Assembly (NCBI GenBank): GCA_037833965.1
Contig: AP031353.1
Location: forward strand, 20,648,501 to 20,712,500
Source: Marchantia polymorpha subsp. ruderalis
Lineage: Eukaryota; Streptophyta; Marchantiopsida; Marchantiales; Marchantiaceae
Direction of reading: 5' to 3'
DNA: 64,000 nt
In this document: positions 48,849 to 59,800 of the stretch, piece after piece
Layout: each line of letters opens with the position of its first letter
Numbering within the stretch: position 1 is the first letter of the stretch
Program-made: the position numbers and the translations under genes
Notes under the pieces: model-generated
What the model saw: only the letters and a program-made list of their open reading frames with translations
What the model was told of the DNA's origin: nothing
The model's database searches: none

Positions 48849-51590
48849 TTACACGTGGTATTTCTTCAGACGCCATCCGTTCACGCGGGTGCCTAACCAT
48901 TCTCCCGTCAGTTCTGCGAGTTGGATGGATCCATTTGGGAAAACTTCTATCACCTTGTAAGGTCCCATCCACCTCAAGTGGAGCTTGCCTGGAAATCTAG
49001 CATGTCTGCTATCGTATAGCAGAGCCAAGTCGCCCTTCTCCAGCAGTACTGGTTTGAGCCTTCGATCGTACTTTTCCTTCCGCCTGAGTTGTAATTGCTT
49101 TGTCTGATCTTCGGCTTCTTGACGTCTTTCCTCCAGTGCCATTACCTCTTGCAGTCGATATGCCTGACTTTCTTCCGCGTCCAGCCTTCTCTGATCTAAG
49201 GTCCTCTTGGTAGGTATCTCGAATTCGATGGGTAAGATCGGATGCTGCCCATAAACTAGGAAGTAAGGTGTTTGCCTGGTGGTGACTTTTTCTGCCGTTC
49301 TATATGCCCATAAGGCGGCCGGTAGCTTGGTGTCCCAGTCATGAGCATGGTTTACAGTCACCTTGAGGAGTATCTTACAGAGTAATCCATTGGACTTCTC
49401 TGTCAGACCATTTGCCTTGGGGTTGTATGGAGTAGTCTTCCGATGCTTAATCTGGAAGTGCCGCGTCAAACTCTCTATCACCTGATTCAGAAAGTGCGTC
49501 CCTCTGTCACTGACTAATTCTAGGGGGCACCCGTAGCGTGTGATGATTGATTCGAATAGGAACTGTGCTACTGCGGCTGCGTCGTCGTGCCTTGTGGCTT
49601 CTGCCTCCACCATCTTGGTCGCATAGTCTGTTGCTACCAATATGTAGCGCCTGCGCGTGCCTTTAGTGACTGGTTGTATTGGTCCCACGAAGTCGATCCC
49701 CCATTTTTCAAACGGTGCCAATGGCATGATTGGTGTAAGAGGCCATCTCGTGGTCGGAGTCGGCCTTTCCGTCCTCTGGCAGCTGTCGCATTTGCGAACG
49801 TAGTCGTGTACATCTTTGAACATCGTCGGCCACCAGTATCCTGCATTCACAATTTTGGTCACTGTATTTCTGGTGGCGTAGTGACCACCAGCGTCTTCTG
49901 TGTGCATGGCTTTGACAACTCGCGGGACTTCGGACTCCTCTAGACATCTGCACAACCTCTCGTCTGCCATTTTTTTGAACAAGACCCCTTGTTGAAGCTG
50001 GTAAGGTCCCGCTTTATGAACGAAGACTGTGCGCTGCTCCGCATCCAATCCTTCCGGACATTGGAGTGTGAGCAGAAACCTGTATAAGTCCGCGTACCTG
50101 GACTCATGGCTGGCGGACAACTGAAAAAGTTGTTCGTCGGGAAAATCATCCACTACTTCCTCCTCTATGGGTTCGGTCCATAGTCGGGAGAGGTAGTCCG
50201 CGTTCTCATGGTGAACGCCTTTCCGTGTCTGTACAGTGTAGGTGAATTCCTGCAGCAGTAGTACCCACCTGGCAATTCGTCCGGACAGATCCGCCTTCTT
50301 CACCAGGTGCTGTAAGGCGTAATGATCTACATGAAACACGAACTCATAGCAGATCAAATAATGTCGGAACTTCTTACAGGAGTACACCATTCCCAACGCC
50401 TCCCTCTCAGTTGTCGTGTACTTCTTCTCTGCTGCTGACAACTGACGACTCGCGAAGTAAATCGGGTAGTCTTTCTTGTTGTCGTCCTTCTGACTGAGAA
50501 CCACTCCGATTGCAAATGCCGACGTGTCTACATAGACATGGAAAGGTCTGTTCCAATCCGGACTTCTCAGAACCGGAGCAGTCGTCAGTTTGGCTTTGAG
50601 CGTTTCAAAGGCCAGCTGTTGCTCTTTGCCCCACACATAGGGTTCCTCCTTCTTAAGCAGCTTCGTCAGGTTGGCTGCCAAGATGGCGTACATATTTATG
50701 AACCTTCTGTAATAACCTACATGGCCAAGGAAGGCCCTCAACTCACGCAGATTCGTTGGCGGCTGCAGTTCGAGAATAATCTTCACCTTCTCTACATCCA
50801 CTGCAATGCCATCGGACGAAACTCGGTGCCCTAGCAGGATTCCGCTGGTCATGAAGAAGAAACATTTCTCAGGGTGTAAGGACAAGCTGCTCTCCCTACA
50901 TCTGTCGAACGTTTGCCGAAGATGGTTAAGGTGCTCCGACCTCTTACCGAAGACACAAAAGTCGTCGATGAAAATTTCTGGGAACTTCCTCAGGTGTTCT
51001 TGGAAAATGTTTGTCATCATCCGCTGGAACGTCGCTGGCGCGTTGCACAGACCGAACGGCATCTTGTGATAAGCATAGGTTCCCCAGTCGGTCGTGAAGG
51101 TTGTTTTGTCCTTGTCCTGTTCCCTGATGGACACCTGGTTGTAGCCGGAGAATCCGTCTAGGAAACTGTAGCATTCATGCCCTGCTACATGGTCCAAAAT
51201 AGAGTCCGTGAAAGGAAGAGGGTGATGGTCCTTCCTCGTTGCTGCGTTCAGCTTTCGGAAGTCCTGGCACACCCGGATCTTACCCGTCAGTTTCTTGGGC
51301 ACGATCACGATAGGCGACACCCACTCGCTACTGAGTACCCGGTAGATGATTCCTGCGCTCAAGTACTTATCGATTTCGTCCTTCACCAATAATGAATATT
51401 TTGGGTTGAGCCTGTATTGGCGTTGGCGAACCGGAACTGCCTCGTCCAACAAGTCGATCCTATGCTCTCCATACCTTGCAGGTATGCCTTTCATGTCTTC
51501 AATCTTCCATGCGAAGACATCCTCATACTGGCGAAGAAACGCCTGTACCCTGTTCAACTCTTCTCCTTGTACCTGGCTTGACACCTTCAA
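48849..51590 (-). CDS. pol: Athila-like pol: reverse transcriptase, RNase H, integrase (913 codons)
   Basis: Order of domains from the first Met: reverse transcriptase about 70-300 (AGIIYRV, SEWVSPIVIVPKK, LNAATRKDHHPLPF, FLDGFSGYNQ, MPFGLCNAPATFQR, active site FIDDFCVFG); RNase H about 340-460 (DTSAFAIG, YTTTEREAL, HVDHYAL); integrase zinc part about 570-620 ending CDSCQ; catalytic core about 640-800 (GIDFVGP, LVSDRGTHF, Glu in NGLTEKSNG). No chromodomain follows. The LNAATRKDH and FIDDF-VFG signatures and the tRNA-Asp primer site place it with the Athila/Tat side of Ty3/gypsy. It is in the same frame as gag-pro upstream, separated by a UAG in a read-through context. The frame is open throughout, so it looks whole. 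Confidence 0.93.
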   Translation of the reverse strand: MKVSSQVQGEELNRVQAFLRQYEDVFAWKIEDMKGIPARYGEHRIDLLDEAVPVRQRQYRLNPKYSLLVKDEIDKYLSAGIIYRVLSSEWVSPIVIVPKKLTGKIRVCQDFRKLNAATRKDHHPLPFTDSILDHVAGHECYSFLDGFSGYNQVSIREQDKDKTTFTTDWGTYAYHKMPFGLCNAPATFQRMMTNIFQEHLRKFPEIFIDDFCVFGKRSEHLNHLRQTFDRCRESSLSLHPEKCFFFMTSGILLGHRVSSDGIAVDVEKVKIILELQPPTNLRELRAFLGHVGYYRRFINMYAILAANLTKLLKKEEPYVWGKEQQLAFETLKAKLTTAPVLRSPDWNRPFHVYVDTSAFAIGVVLSQKDDNKKDYPIYFASRQLSAAEKKYTTTEREALGMVYSCKKFRHYLICYEFVFHVDHYALQHLVKKADLSGRIARWVLLLQEFTYTVQTRKGVHHENADYLSRLWTEPIEEEVVDDFPDEQLFQLSASHESRYADLYRFLLTLQCPEGLDAEQRTVFVHKAGPYQLQQGVLFKKMADERLCRCLEESEVPRVVKAMHTEDAGGHYATRNTVTKIVNAGYWWPTMFKDVHDYVRKCDSCQRTERPTPTTRWPLTPIMPLAPFEKWGIDFVGPIQPVTKGTRRRYILVATDYATKMVEAEATRHDDAAAVAQFLFESIITRYGCPLELVSDRGTHFLNQVIESLTRHFQIKHRKTTPYNPKANGLTEKSNGLLCKILLKVTVNHAHDWDTKLPAALWAYRTAEKVTTRQTPYFLVYGQHPILPIEFEIPTKRTLDQRRLDAEESQAYRLQEVMALEERRQEAEDQTKQLQLRRKEKYDRRLKPVLLEKGDLALLYDSRHARFPGKLHLRWMGPYKVIEVFPNGSIQLAELTGEWLGTRVNGWRLKKYHV

Positions 51591-51689
51591 GCCTTTACCT
51601 GGACTGAGTTGCAGTTCGCAGCAATCACTCGGGTCAACAATCCCCTCTGTGTGACTGATCTCGCTTCTGCCCAGTCCGGCTGCTAGTTG

Positions 51690-54518
51690 CTATTCGTCAT
51701 CCGGATACACCTCGTCTCCTTCCTCCTCAATGGAGCAGCAAGTGACGTAGCCCACAAATTCCTCCGACGTTTCGGTCTCTGAAGTGCATGATGAGCTGGT
51801 CTCCCCTCCAGTTGTGTAACCGGAGGTGGTGGAAGGGGTTTCGCCCTCATGGGGTACCTTGGTCCACGGTACAATAATGACAGTCGGAGGGTCCGCAGGG
51901 CTACGGAACTGTAATCTCTTCCTACTCCAGTCACACCTTGCTTTGGCATCGTATAGCCACGGTCTGCCAAGCAGCACATCATAACCTTTCTTCATCAGAG
52001 GTTGCAGTATTATGTAGGACAGTTGAAAGTCCACTCCTCCAATGTTGGTTCTCACATTGCTCAACATTCCTAGTGGCATTCTGCGTGTTTGATCGGCCAG
52101 TCGCAATACTCGGGATGTAGGCTCGAAGGTCTGGAACCCCAAGGAGTTCGCTGTCTCCTCGGTCATGATATTCACGCCCGAGCCGGAGTCCACTGGTACC
52201 TTCTGTATGACGCAGCCTCCGATCTCTACTTCGATCTCTGGAGGTCCCAGGTCTCCTCCTTCCACTCTGTACACAGCCGGAAGTTTCTCTTTTCGGGGTT
52301 TGCGTGGTCGGCGCAACGAAAGCATCAGCATCCTTCTGTACGTCTTATTGTCTTCCAACAACTGGTGGAAGGAAATATTTGCCCTCTGGCTCCCTATGTC
52401 TTCCACTATGTCGTAGGGAGTGTTGGAAGTCACAGCCGGAAGTTTCCCTGTACTCGCGGTCGGAAGTGGTGTAGGGGGCCTAACCGCCTTCCGGTCGTCG
52501 GATGTCATTCCGGCGCCCAGTGCTTCCTTGATGAGGTGACTCACCTCATCTTTGATGTCCGGAAGGTAATCTCGAGTCCGGAACTCTTCCGAATACCTGT
52601 TCGCCTTTTCTGAGTTCTGCTCCGGCTGGGTGTTTCTCATAGCCGGAGGTGTACTTGGCGTTCTCCTTTGGCCTTCTCTAACTTCTTTAGACTTCCTCCT
52701 CTCTTCCCTACGCTCGAGGCGGCGAGTGTCCTCATGGCCTTCTCCTCTCCTCTTCGAACTTCGGGTTTCTACCCGGCCGCACATTACTTCTTCCTCTGGC
52801 CATACTTCGTTTTCTTCAGCTGGGTCCAGACTCAGTTCTACCTGGTTGACCTGCACCTCTTCCTTGCCAGGTGTCGATACGAAACGCACGGCTGGCCTAG
52901 GGAGTTGTGGCTGGTCACATTCGGCTACTGTATGTCCAGACTTCTTGCAATTGCTGCACAACGGTGCATACCCCATTGGCTTCCTCGGGTGGGGACAGCT
53001 TGGCGCGTAATGCCCCATGTCTCCGCAGTTGTAGCAACCATCGAATTGTGGTCGAGGTCGGTTGTGATTGCCTGGAGGTGCCATGCGTCTTGGTGGGAGT
53101 GTACCCGCCATTTCCCTCGGAACAAAGCGCGGTATATGCACCGGTGGGTTCGGAGTTGTAGCTGGAGCTGTCTGTACCGAGTAGGCGGTGTCCTCAACCT
53201 GCTCAGCATAATACATAGGCGGCTCAGCATAATACATGGGGTTCTCCCACTGTGGTGCCCATTCGACCGCATTCACTGGGTAAGATGGCCTTGCGGACAT
53301 GCACTCCGTGTTGGCATGTCCCACCTGTCCGCACGTAGTACACCAGAGATTCGCTCGTTGTCTCGCAGGTGATTTACGTCGGTCTTGGCCTCCCACTACA
53401 TGAACTTTCAGGTCCGCAAAATTCTTCACCAGGTTGTCTACCTTGGCTGCGATGTCCCCTTGAGTCTTCACTGGGATTCCCTTACCTCGATCCTTCTTCT
53501 TGATCGCACTGCGTTTCTTCTTCCGTCTTTCTTCTTCTGAAGATGACGAGTCCTCTTCCTCTTCCGAGGAAGAACTTGATTCGGAGGAGCTTGATTCTTC
53601 TGTCGAGGAAGGCGAGTTCCTTCTCTTCCGACGTCCGCCTTGCAACTTCTTCTTCGTCGACCGTCGGTCGCGTCTTCGAGTGTCAAGGGTTGACGTCTCA
53701 AAGGTCTCCGCGGAAGCTATCACATCTTGGATTGTGTCAGTCTTGCCTCTCCTACAGAAGGTCTCCATTTCTCTTGAGAGCCATGTCACATACCAATCCA
53801 CTGCCTGTTGTACCGAATACGGTTCTCCCGGGCCTGTCTTCGGAATTCGATCTAGGAGGTCTTGGAATCTCTCAGTGTAGTCTCGAAGATTCTCCTTCCG
53901 CTCGCGTCGAAGATTTCGAAGCCGGGTCAGAACTCGACTGTCATATCCGAGTTCGCGGAACCGCCTCAGAAACTTTTCCTTGAGCTGAGCCCAGGTCCGG
54001 ATGCCAGTGGGGTCGGTGCTCTCATGGTTGTACCAGCTACGCGCTCGTCTGCGTAGCAGGCTAGGAAAGATTCGTAGTCTGTCTTCATCACTGGTCTCAC
54101 GATTGGCGATGGAGACAGACTCGAAGAGCTTTATGTATGAATCTGCATCATCGTCGTCGCCCGTTCCCGTGTATCTTGGATACGAATGTTTGGTGGTAGG
54201 TTGGGAAAACGCCTGGCGGAGATTGGCTTGATGTTCTGCCATTGGTGATCCTGTCGACGGACTGATCCTAGGTTGGCCAAACTCAGGAAGAGTTCCTGTC
54301 GGAGGGATGTCCAATAGAACTGTTAGCTCAATGCTCTCGGTAGGTGAACTGGAACGCCTTTGTCTTCCAGTAGTCGGTGATGGCGATCTTTCTGCAGAGT
54401 CCTCACCGGGAGTCTTTTTTTTAGTTCGCCGTTTTGTTTCCACGGCTTTTTCTGAATCTCGACGGAGTTTCCGTGTGGCTCTCGCACTCAGGTTTCCCAC
54501 ACTATCGCTCGTCGACAT
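51690..54518 (-). CDS. gag-pro: Gag-protease polyprotein of the minus element (942 codons)
   Basis: A basic N-terminus is followed by a capsid-type gag domain (about 115-290: DDDDADSYIKLFESVSIANRE, ARSWYNHES, WAQLKEKFLRRFRELGY). Then come a Ser/Glu-rich tract (about 300-350), three zinc knuckles (CTTCGQVGHANTEC; CYNCGDMGHYAPSC; CSNCKKSGHTVAEC) and a retropepsin-type protease (VPVDSGSGVNIM, then VLLGRPWL). It ends at a UAG followed by CAA-CTA, a CAR-YYA context, after which the same frame continues toward pol. A 13-codon upstream frame (54529-54488) overlaps its start. It is about two-thirds identical to the plus-element gag-pro in the capsid region. Confidence 0.92.
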   Translation of the reverse strand: MSTSDSVGNLSARATRKLRRDSEKAVETKRRTKKKTPGEDSAERSPSPTTGRQRRSSSPTESIELTVLLDIPPTGTLPEFGQPRISPSTGSPMAEHQANLRQAFSQPTTKHSYPRYTGTGDDDDADSYIKLFESVSIANRETSDEDRLRIFPSLLRRRARSWYNHESTDPTGIRTWAQLKEKFLRRFRELGYDSRVLTRLRNLRRERKENLRDYTERFQDLLDRIPKTGPGEPYSVQQAVDWYVTWLSREMETFCRRGKTDTIQDVIASAETFETSTLDTRRRDRRSTKKKLQGGRRKRRNSPSSTEESSSSESSSSSEEEEDSSSSEEERRKKKRSAIKKKDRGKGIPVKTQGDIAAKVDNLVKNFADLKVHVVGGQDRRKSPARQRANLWCTTCGQVGHANTECMSARPSYPVNAVEWAPQWENPMYYAEPPMYYAEQVEDTAYSVQTAPATTPNPPVHIPRFVPREMAGTLPPRRMAPPGNHNRPRPQFDGCYNCGDMGHYAPSCPHPRKPMGYAPLCSNCKKSGHTVAECDQPQLPRPAVRFVSTPGKEEVQVNQVELSLDPAEENEVWPEEEVMCGRVETRSSKRRGEGHEDTRRLERREERRKSKEVREGQRRTPSTPPAMRNTQPEQNSEKANRYSEEFRTRDYLPDIKDEVSHLIKEALGAGMTSDDRKAVRPPTPLPTASTGKLPAVTSNTPYDIVEDIGSQRANISFHQLLEDNKTYRRMLMLSLRRPRKPRKEKLPAVYRVEGGDLGPPEIEVEIGGCVIQKVPVDSGSGVNIMTEETANSLGFQTFEPTSRVLRLADQTRRMPLGMLSNVRTNIGGVDFQLSYIILQPLMKKGYDVLLGRPWLYDAKARCDWSRKRLQFRSPADPPTVIIVPWTKVPHEGETPSTTSGYTTGGETSSSCTSETETSEEFVGYVTCCSIEEEGDEVYPDDE

Positions 54519-54561
54519 TCACCGAGCATTGCTGCTCAAGTATTCTGGTGTTGACGCACTG

Positions 54562-54579
54562 TCCCCGGCAGCGGCGCCA
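54562..54579 (-). promoter_or_regulatory. Primer-binding site, tRNA-Asp (minus element)
   Basis: The minus strand reads TGGCGCCGCTGCCGGGGA, complementary to the 3' end of plant tRNA-Asp with one mismatch. It lies 22 bases after the LTR end at 54602, a spacing also seen in the plus element. Confidence 0.9.
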
Positions 54580-54601
54580 AAAAGAAGTTGTCGGCTCCTT
54601 A

Positions 54602-55592
54602 TGTAATAACCCACCAAAGGCTAAAACTGCAGTATGGTGGTAAAAAGATCGAACCCACAGGGACAGAGGCAACACACAGAGTAAAAGTGTCACGTTTAAC
54701 AGACTTTTGTAGAGTTTGAATTCTAGGCGACTGTCACTCCCAGAAATACTGCAGTGCTCGACTCGGAGGCTCGACTCGGAGGAGGATCTCAACTCGGAGG
54801 ATGCTCGGAGGATGCACGGTACAGCGTGGTCACTCAACACACACACACACACACACCTGAAACTGGCAAAAAGCACAACTCGGAGGTCGGTCAGGACCTC
54901 CGCTTCGGATTTCAGGAGGAAAGTATCTCACAAGTTCACTCAGAGATTCTGCAGGTAGTGCCTCCCACTCCGGCTTTTACTGCCCTTCCGCCAGGAACTA
55001 GCGGGGGTACCCGGACTGGACTTCCCACTTCGGAACGAAGCCTCTACATACGCCGTGGACGTCACCCTCGACTATCACACCAAACGCAGGGAGTGCAGAC
55101 CCGACTGAGAACTTACTGAAAACACGATCCAGTAACACACACACAACCTGAATTACAAACCAAGGTTTACACGAAGTAATAAAACTTCACATTGGCATTC
55201 AGGGGAAACTTCCCGTAGGAGTACAATCAGGATATGTCACTCGAAGGAGTAAGGGGGAACTGTTCAAGTCTCGAACTCGCAGCCGGCTCTGAGCATCAGA
55301 AATCACCCGCAGGTGCAGATCCGCACTACTCAAGTCTCTAACCGGGTGCTAGCTCTGAACATTCAGCCGAAGGCCTTCAACTACAACATACGGTAACTTC
55401 GCTATGCTGCAGCTTCTCTACGTGGTGCCAGGACCAAAATGCACAAACACGCCAAGAAAGTGAGTTCCTGATCTGCACTTCCGAAACTGGAAGAGTCCCA
55501 AGGCAAAATGCCTTGATCTACTTTATACTCTCAAAAGATCCTAACTAGCACTACGCTATCCTATCTACCACTCGCAGTATCTGCGCGAAACC
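54602..55592 (-). mobile_element. 5' LTR of the minus element, 3' part only
   Basis: This is the R-U5 end and a little U3 of the 5' LTR, ending at 54602 with GTTATTACA just before the primer-binding site. To the right it is cut at 55592 by the plus-strand element; the remainder of this LTR should lie beyond that element, outside the window. It is nearly identical to 38545-39533. The TATA-like box is at 55521-55527 and the hairpin at 55499-55515 (minus strand). Confidence 0.88.
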
Positions 55593-56839
55593 TGTGGTAC
55601 CCCACTTTTGGCAATTTTGAGGAAATTAAAACATTTTTGGAAAACTGTACCCTGGCAGCATTGTAAATAGCCTTCGGTACATCAAAACAGAGTGAATCCG
55701 GAAGATCGCGGGGATTCTCGAGGGATCTTGTAGAATCTGGGATTTGGGGTGCCGCAGTAAGGACAGGCACCACCCTCCCTGCGAGCTCTGCAGTTAGGAT
55801 CTCTACGGCGCAAGGCGCAAAACCCGCCTTCGGAGGTTGCGTCCGCGGCTGTAGGGAAACCCTCCCTAATTAGGTCAACCCTCGGGCGCCTTGACCAAGT
55901 TAGGATCCCATTGGAAAGAGCTCGACGCACTGATTCCAACGAGCCCAAGAACGCTTGGAACGGACAAGGACTTAGGGAGTTATCGCTACTGGAAGAAACG
56001 GAGGCGGTCGCCTACGGCGGAAGGAGTTCGCCACCGGCGCGAATTCCGCCTACGCGGAAGGGGGAATCAAGTTTTGTCCTATGCGCGGACGAAGGCGTTC
56101 GCCTGTGCACAGGCGAAGTAGGGTTAGGGAAGGCGCGAAGTCCGCCTACGCACAGGCGTTCGCCTGTGCACAGGCGCTTCGGCGTCGGCGGAAAATCCGC
56201 CTTGGGCCCTAGAAATGCGCCTTGTGAGGTAGAAAGTGTACGGCGCCTTCCGCGCCAGCGCAGCGCCGCGTACGTCGGAAGAGCCGCCAGAGTAATCCCA
56301 TCGGTACAGACCATGCGGACGGGAAGGGTGGATGCGCTCTTGGACGGACGGAGTTGCGGCGGCAGAAGCGCCGACGGAGAGACAAGGAACGGACAGACTG
56401 GACGGAGACGGCTGACCACGGTCAACGCCTTCCGCGCCAGCGCAGCGCCGCGGACGGAATTCGCCTGCGCACAGGCGAACGCCTGTGCACAGGAGGATGT
56501 TCAAGTTCCGCGCCGGCGGAGAATCCGCCGAGGCTCCTGCCTGCGCACGGGCAGGAGTGGAATTTTTGTCCGACATGCGGACACACGCGTCAAGGCAGAA
56601 GGAGATTGGCCGAGGGACGGTACGAACAAGTGTACCGCGCAAGGCGGAAAACTCGCCTTCGGCGCTACGCCCCCATGTCCGCAGGGTGACACGCTCGCGG
56701 AGTTCAAATCCGCCAATTCGAGCGTGAGAGTTTAATCGACGACGGCGGAGCGTGAAGCCGCGCGTGAGAGCGAAGACCGTTCCAGCGTACAGCCGGCGCG
56801 GCCATCAAGTGAGACGTTCTTCACGACCAAGAGCCGACC

Positions 56840-59800
56840 ATGACCTTCGACCGGGCGGCGGAGAACGTCCCATTCTTGAATTCGCGATTCCAATCTCTTG
56901 TGCGCGCTGCGCGCATCCATCTGCTGGCTGCGGAACATTCTCGACGTCGTCGCACAGGAGATTTCTTGTTGATTGAGGGAGAAGTGAGTGCGCGTGATTT
57001 GGAATTGAGAGCGATTAGAGTTTGCCGAGAGAGAAAGAAACGCGGGCAGTGCGGAAGTAGAATGAGCGGGCGAGCGAACCCCAGGAACGCAATGACGAGA
57101 CCGAGCAGATTGCGGATGGTGCCACTTCGCCTACCGCAGAACGGGCTGCGCGCTTTCGAGGAGCGCTTAATAGCAAGAAAGCTCGATTTCTTGCTATGGG
57201 GATGGAATTACATCTGTGCGAATATGGTGCGCGAGTGGCTAGAGCCACAGGGACCACCCTCGCGCGGATTGCGTCCGCATGTTGATCGGTGGACAGTCCA
57301 AGATTGGGCGCAGGCGTTGGGAAGATGTGCTGGCATGCCAGGGCATCTCCTTTTCGACAGTGAGAGCATCAAGGTGACCAAGCAAGAAGAGGCGCAATTT
57401 GTGGAGCTGTTCAAGACCGGGAGGTCTACCAAGAATGGGTACAGGACCCGTGATTACAAGGATCGATTTCGCCGGACTTTGTCCGCAGCGCTGATGCAAT
57501 TACTGCAGCCGCACCGCGCCTGCTACATCACATTGTGGCAGGTCTCTTTTGTAGAGTGCGTCATCGAGGGAACTCCAATTCACTGGGCGAGCATCCTGCA
57601 CAGGGTGATGCGACAGCACGCGTTTGAGGAGAAGGGGGGAACTCTAAACCATCTTTCTCCTTTCCTCATCAATTTTTATCGACAGCGGAATTGTTTGACA
57701 GCGGCGGAGCTTGTACATTTTCCGCCATTGTCCATCGACCATCCCGGGAAGTATGTGCGGGAGAACGAGGTCGATACTGATGCAGAGGAGTCACCGACTT
57801 CTACCCCATCAAGACGGAGGGACGAAGGGAGACACACCCCTGCAGCGCGAGTGCCGCGGAAGCGGCGATGGAGGGAAGAGTCTGAAGAGGAGCAGCATCA
57901 AGAACCCTCTGCTCCCATTCGACCGCGGCCGCTGTGCGAGCCATACAGCCGGCCGAAGCAGAAGGCACGCAGACTGGTGTTGCCAGCTGACAGTGCAGAC
58001 ACGGCGACGATTGCGACGGAGATAGGAAGTGCGTCGCCAGAAAGGCGAGAGGAAGCGCGGACGACCGCAGGAGCAACGGGCCACGCTGCAACCTCGTCGG
58101 GAGAGAGGCCGCCTACGGGCCAAGGGCCTCCGGAGTTACCACGTGCGATGCGGACAGATGTTCCGTTCGCGCACAGGCGAACCTCCGCGGACGGACGAGC
58201 CTCCGCGGACCGGCGAACACAAGTGGACGTGGATCTACGCTTACGCGTGGGAAGGAGCAGTCCACCTGTGCACAGGCGCTCACCTGTGCACAGGTCGCCT
58301 GTGCACAGGTCGCCTGTGCACAGGACACCTCCACACGTGCCGCCTGTGCACAGGCAAGAATCACCCCCGTTCCAACGTAGGAAGGGGAAGGAGCCGGCGG
58401 AAGAACCGCCTACGAGACACCGGCCCTCGGGGCCAGACCCTCCGGCGCACCACGCGCCGCAATTTGCGCCTTCGGCGCCAGGGCCTTCGAGCCGAGGAGA
58501 TACGAGCAGAGAGCGTGCGGAGGCCGCACCATCGGCGGGAAGTCCGCCGATAGATGCGCCTTCGGCGGTAGGGCCTATAGGCCAAGGAACATCGGGCGTG
58601 CGGCCCCCGGCCATGTCGCCTTCGGCGATAGATGTCCGCGGCGCTACGCCTGCGGCGGACAAGGCGCCGGCAAATGCGCCTGCGCACGGGCCGGGCACAG
58701 CCCCCACGGACCGATCAAGGGAGCAGCAACAGACGGAGGAGCGGAGTGACTGTCCGCGGGATGAAATCTCGATGCGCGATGCGCAATCCAACCCCGCGCA
58801 GCCACCCTCCGCTCGACCGCCTTCGGCGACGGACGACGGCGGCAGAGAGAACGCGGTAGGCGATCAACAAGCGAGCGACGGGGATGCCGCTCAGGTACAT
58901 TCGCCTTCCGCCTTAGACATTTTGGCGACGAGCAGCGAGGCTGCAGCCGTGCCTTCGCAGGCAGCACACGTCGACGACGTGCAGCCCCACTCGGGGCAGT
59001 CGCCGACGCAATCAATGGCGACTGAAATTCTCCACTCGGATGATGACGACGGAGGCTCCACGGAAGAAATGTCAGGAGCAGAAGACACCGAGGAGGAGGA
59101 GGAGGAAATTGTTGGAGCGCCGGCGGCGGCGCTCTCTGAGCAGGTGATTCCGTTGCTGCGGTACTTGGATCGCAAGGTCGATAAATACGCCGACCCACTC
59201 CAGCCGGGATCTTACATCGAGTTAGTGCGCAGGCGGACTCGCACTAAAGTCCACACCAGCAAGCTATTAGCTAGAGTGGACCAGGAGTTGAGGGACTTGA
59301 AGGAGAAGCATGCGTGCTTGTGGGGTCAGTACAAGCTTAATCAGAAGTTCTACAAGCACACCGAGAAGATGAAGGATGAGAAACTGGGCGAGCTCACCAA
59401 GGAGCAGGTGAAGGTCAAGGAAGCACTCAACTCTGAGCAGGCCCAGAATCGGATTTTGTCAGAGGAGCTCGTGCGACAGACGCGGTTGTTGGAACAATGT
59501 CAGCTCGCACGGCAGGCGGATGAAGAATTAATCCGCAGGTTGCAGTCAGAGTGTGGCGAATTGAGAGCGCAACGTGCTGAAGCCGAATCGCAATTAGTGA
59601 TAATTGAAGAGGATCGCAGGAAGGAGGCGGATCGCACGAAGGTGGAGACGGCGAGGCGAGTCGCCCACTGTCTCAAGGGCTACGCCCACTGGGAAGTGAA
59701 GGCGCAGGAGAAACTCACACTGCGTGAGTTTGAATTGCGCGCAGCCGGGTTGTTGTCAGGCGACAGTAGGAGTCGGCGGAAGGTAGCAAAGAAGCTCGAA

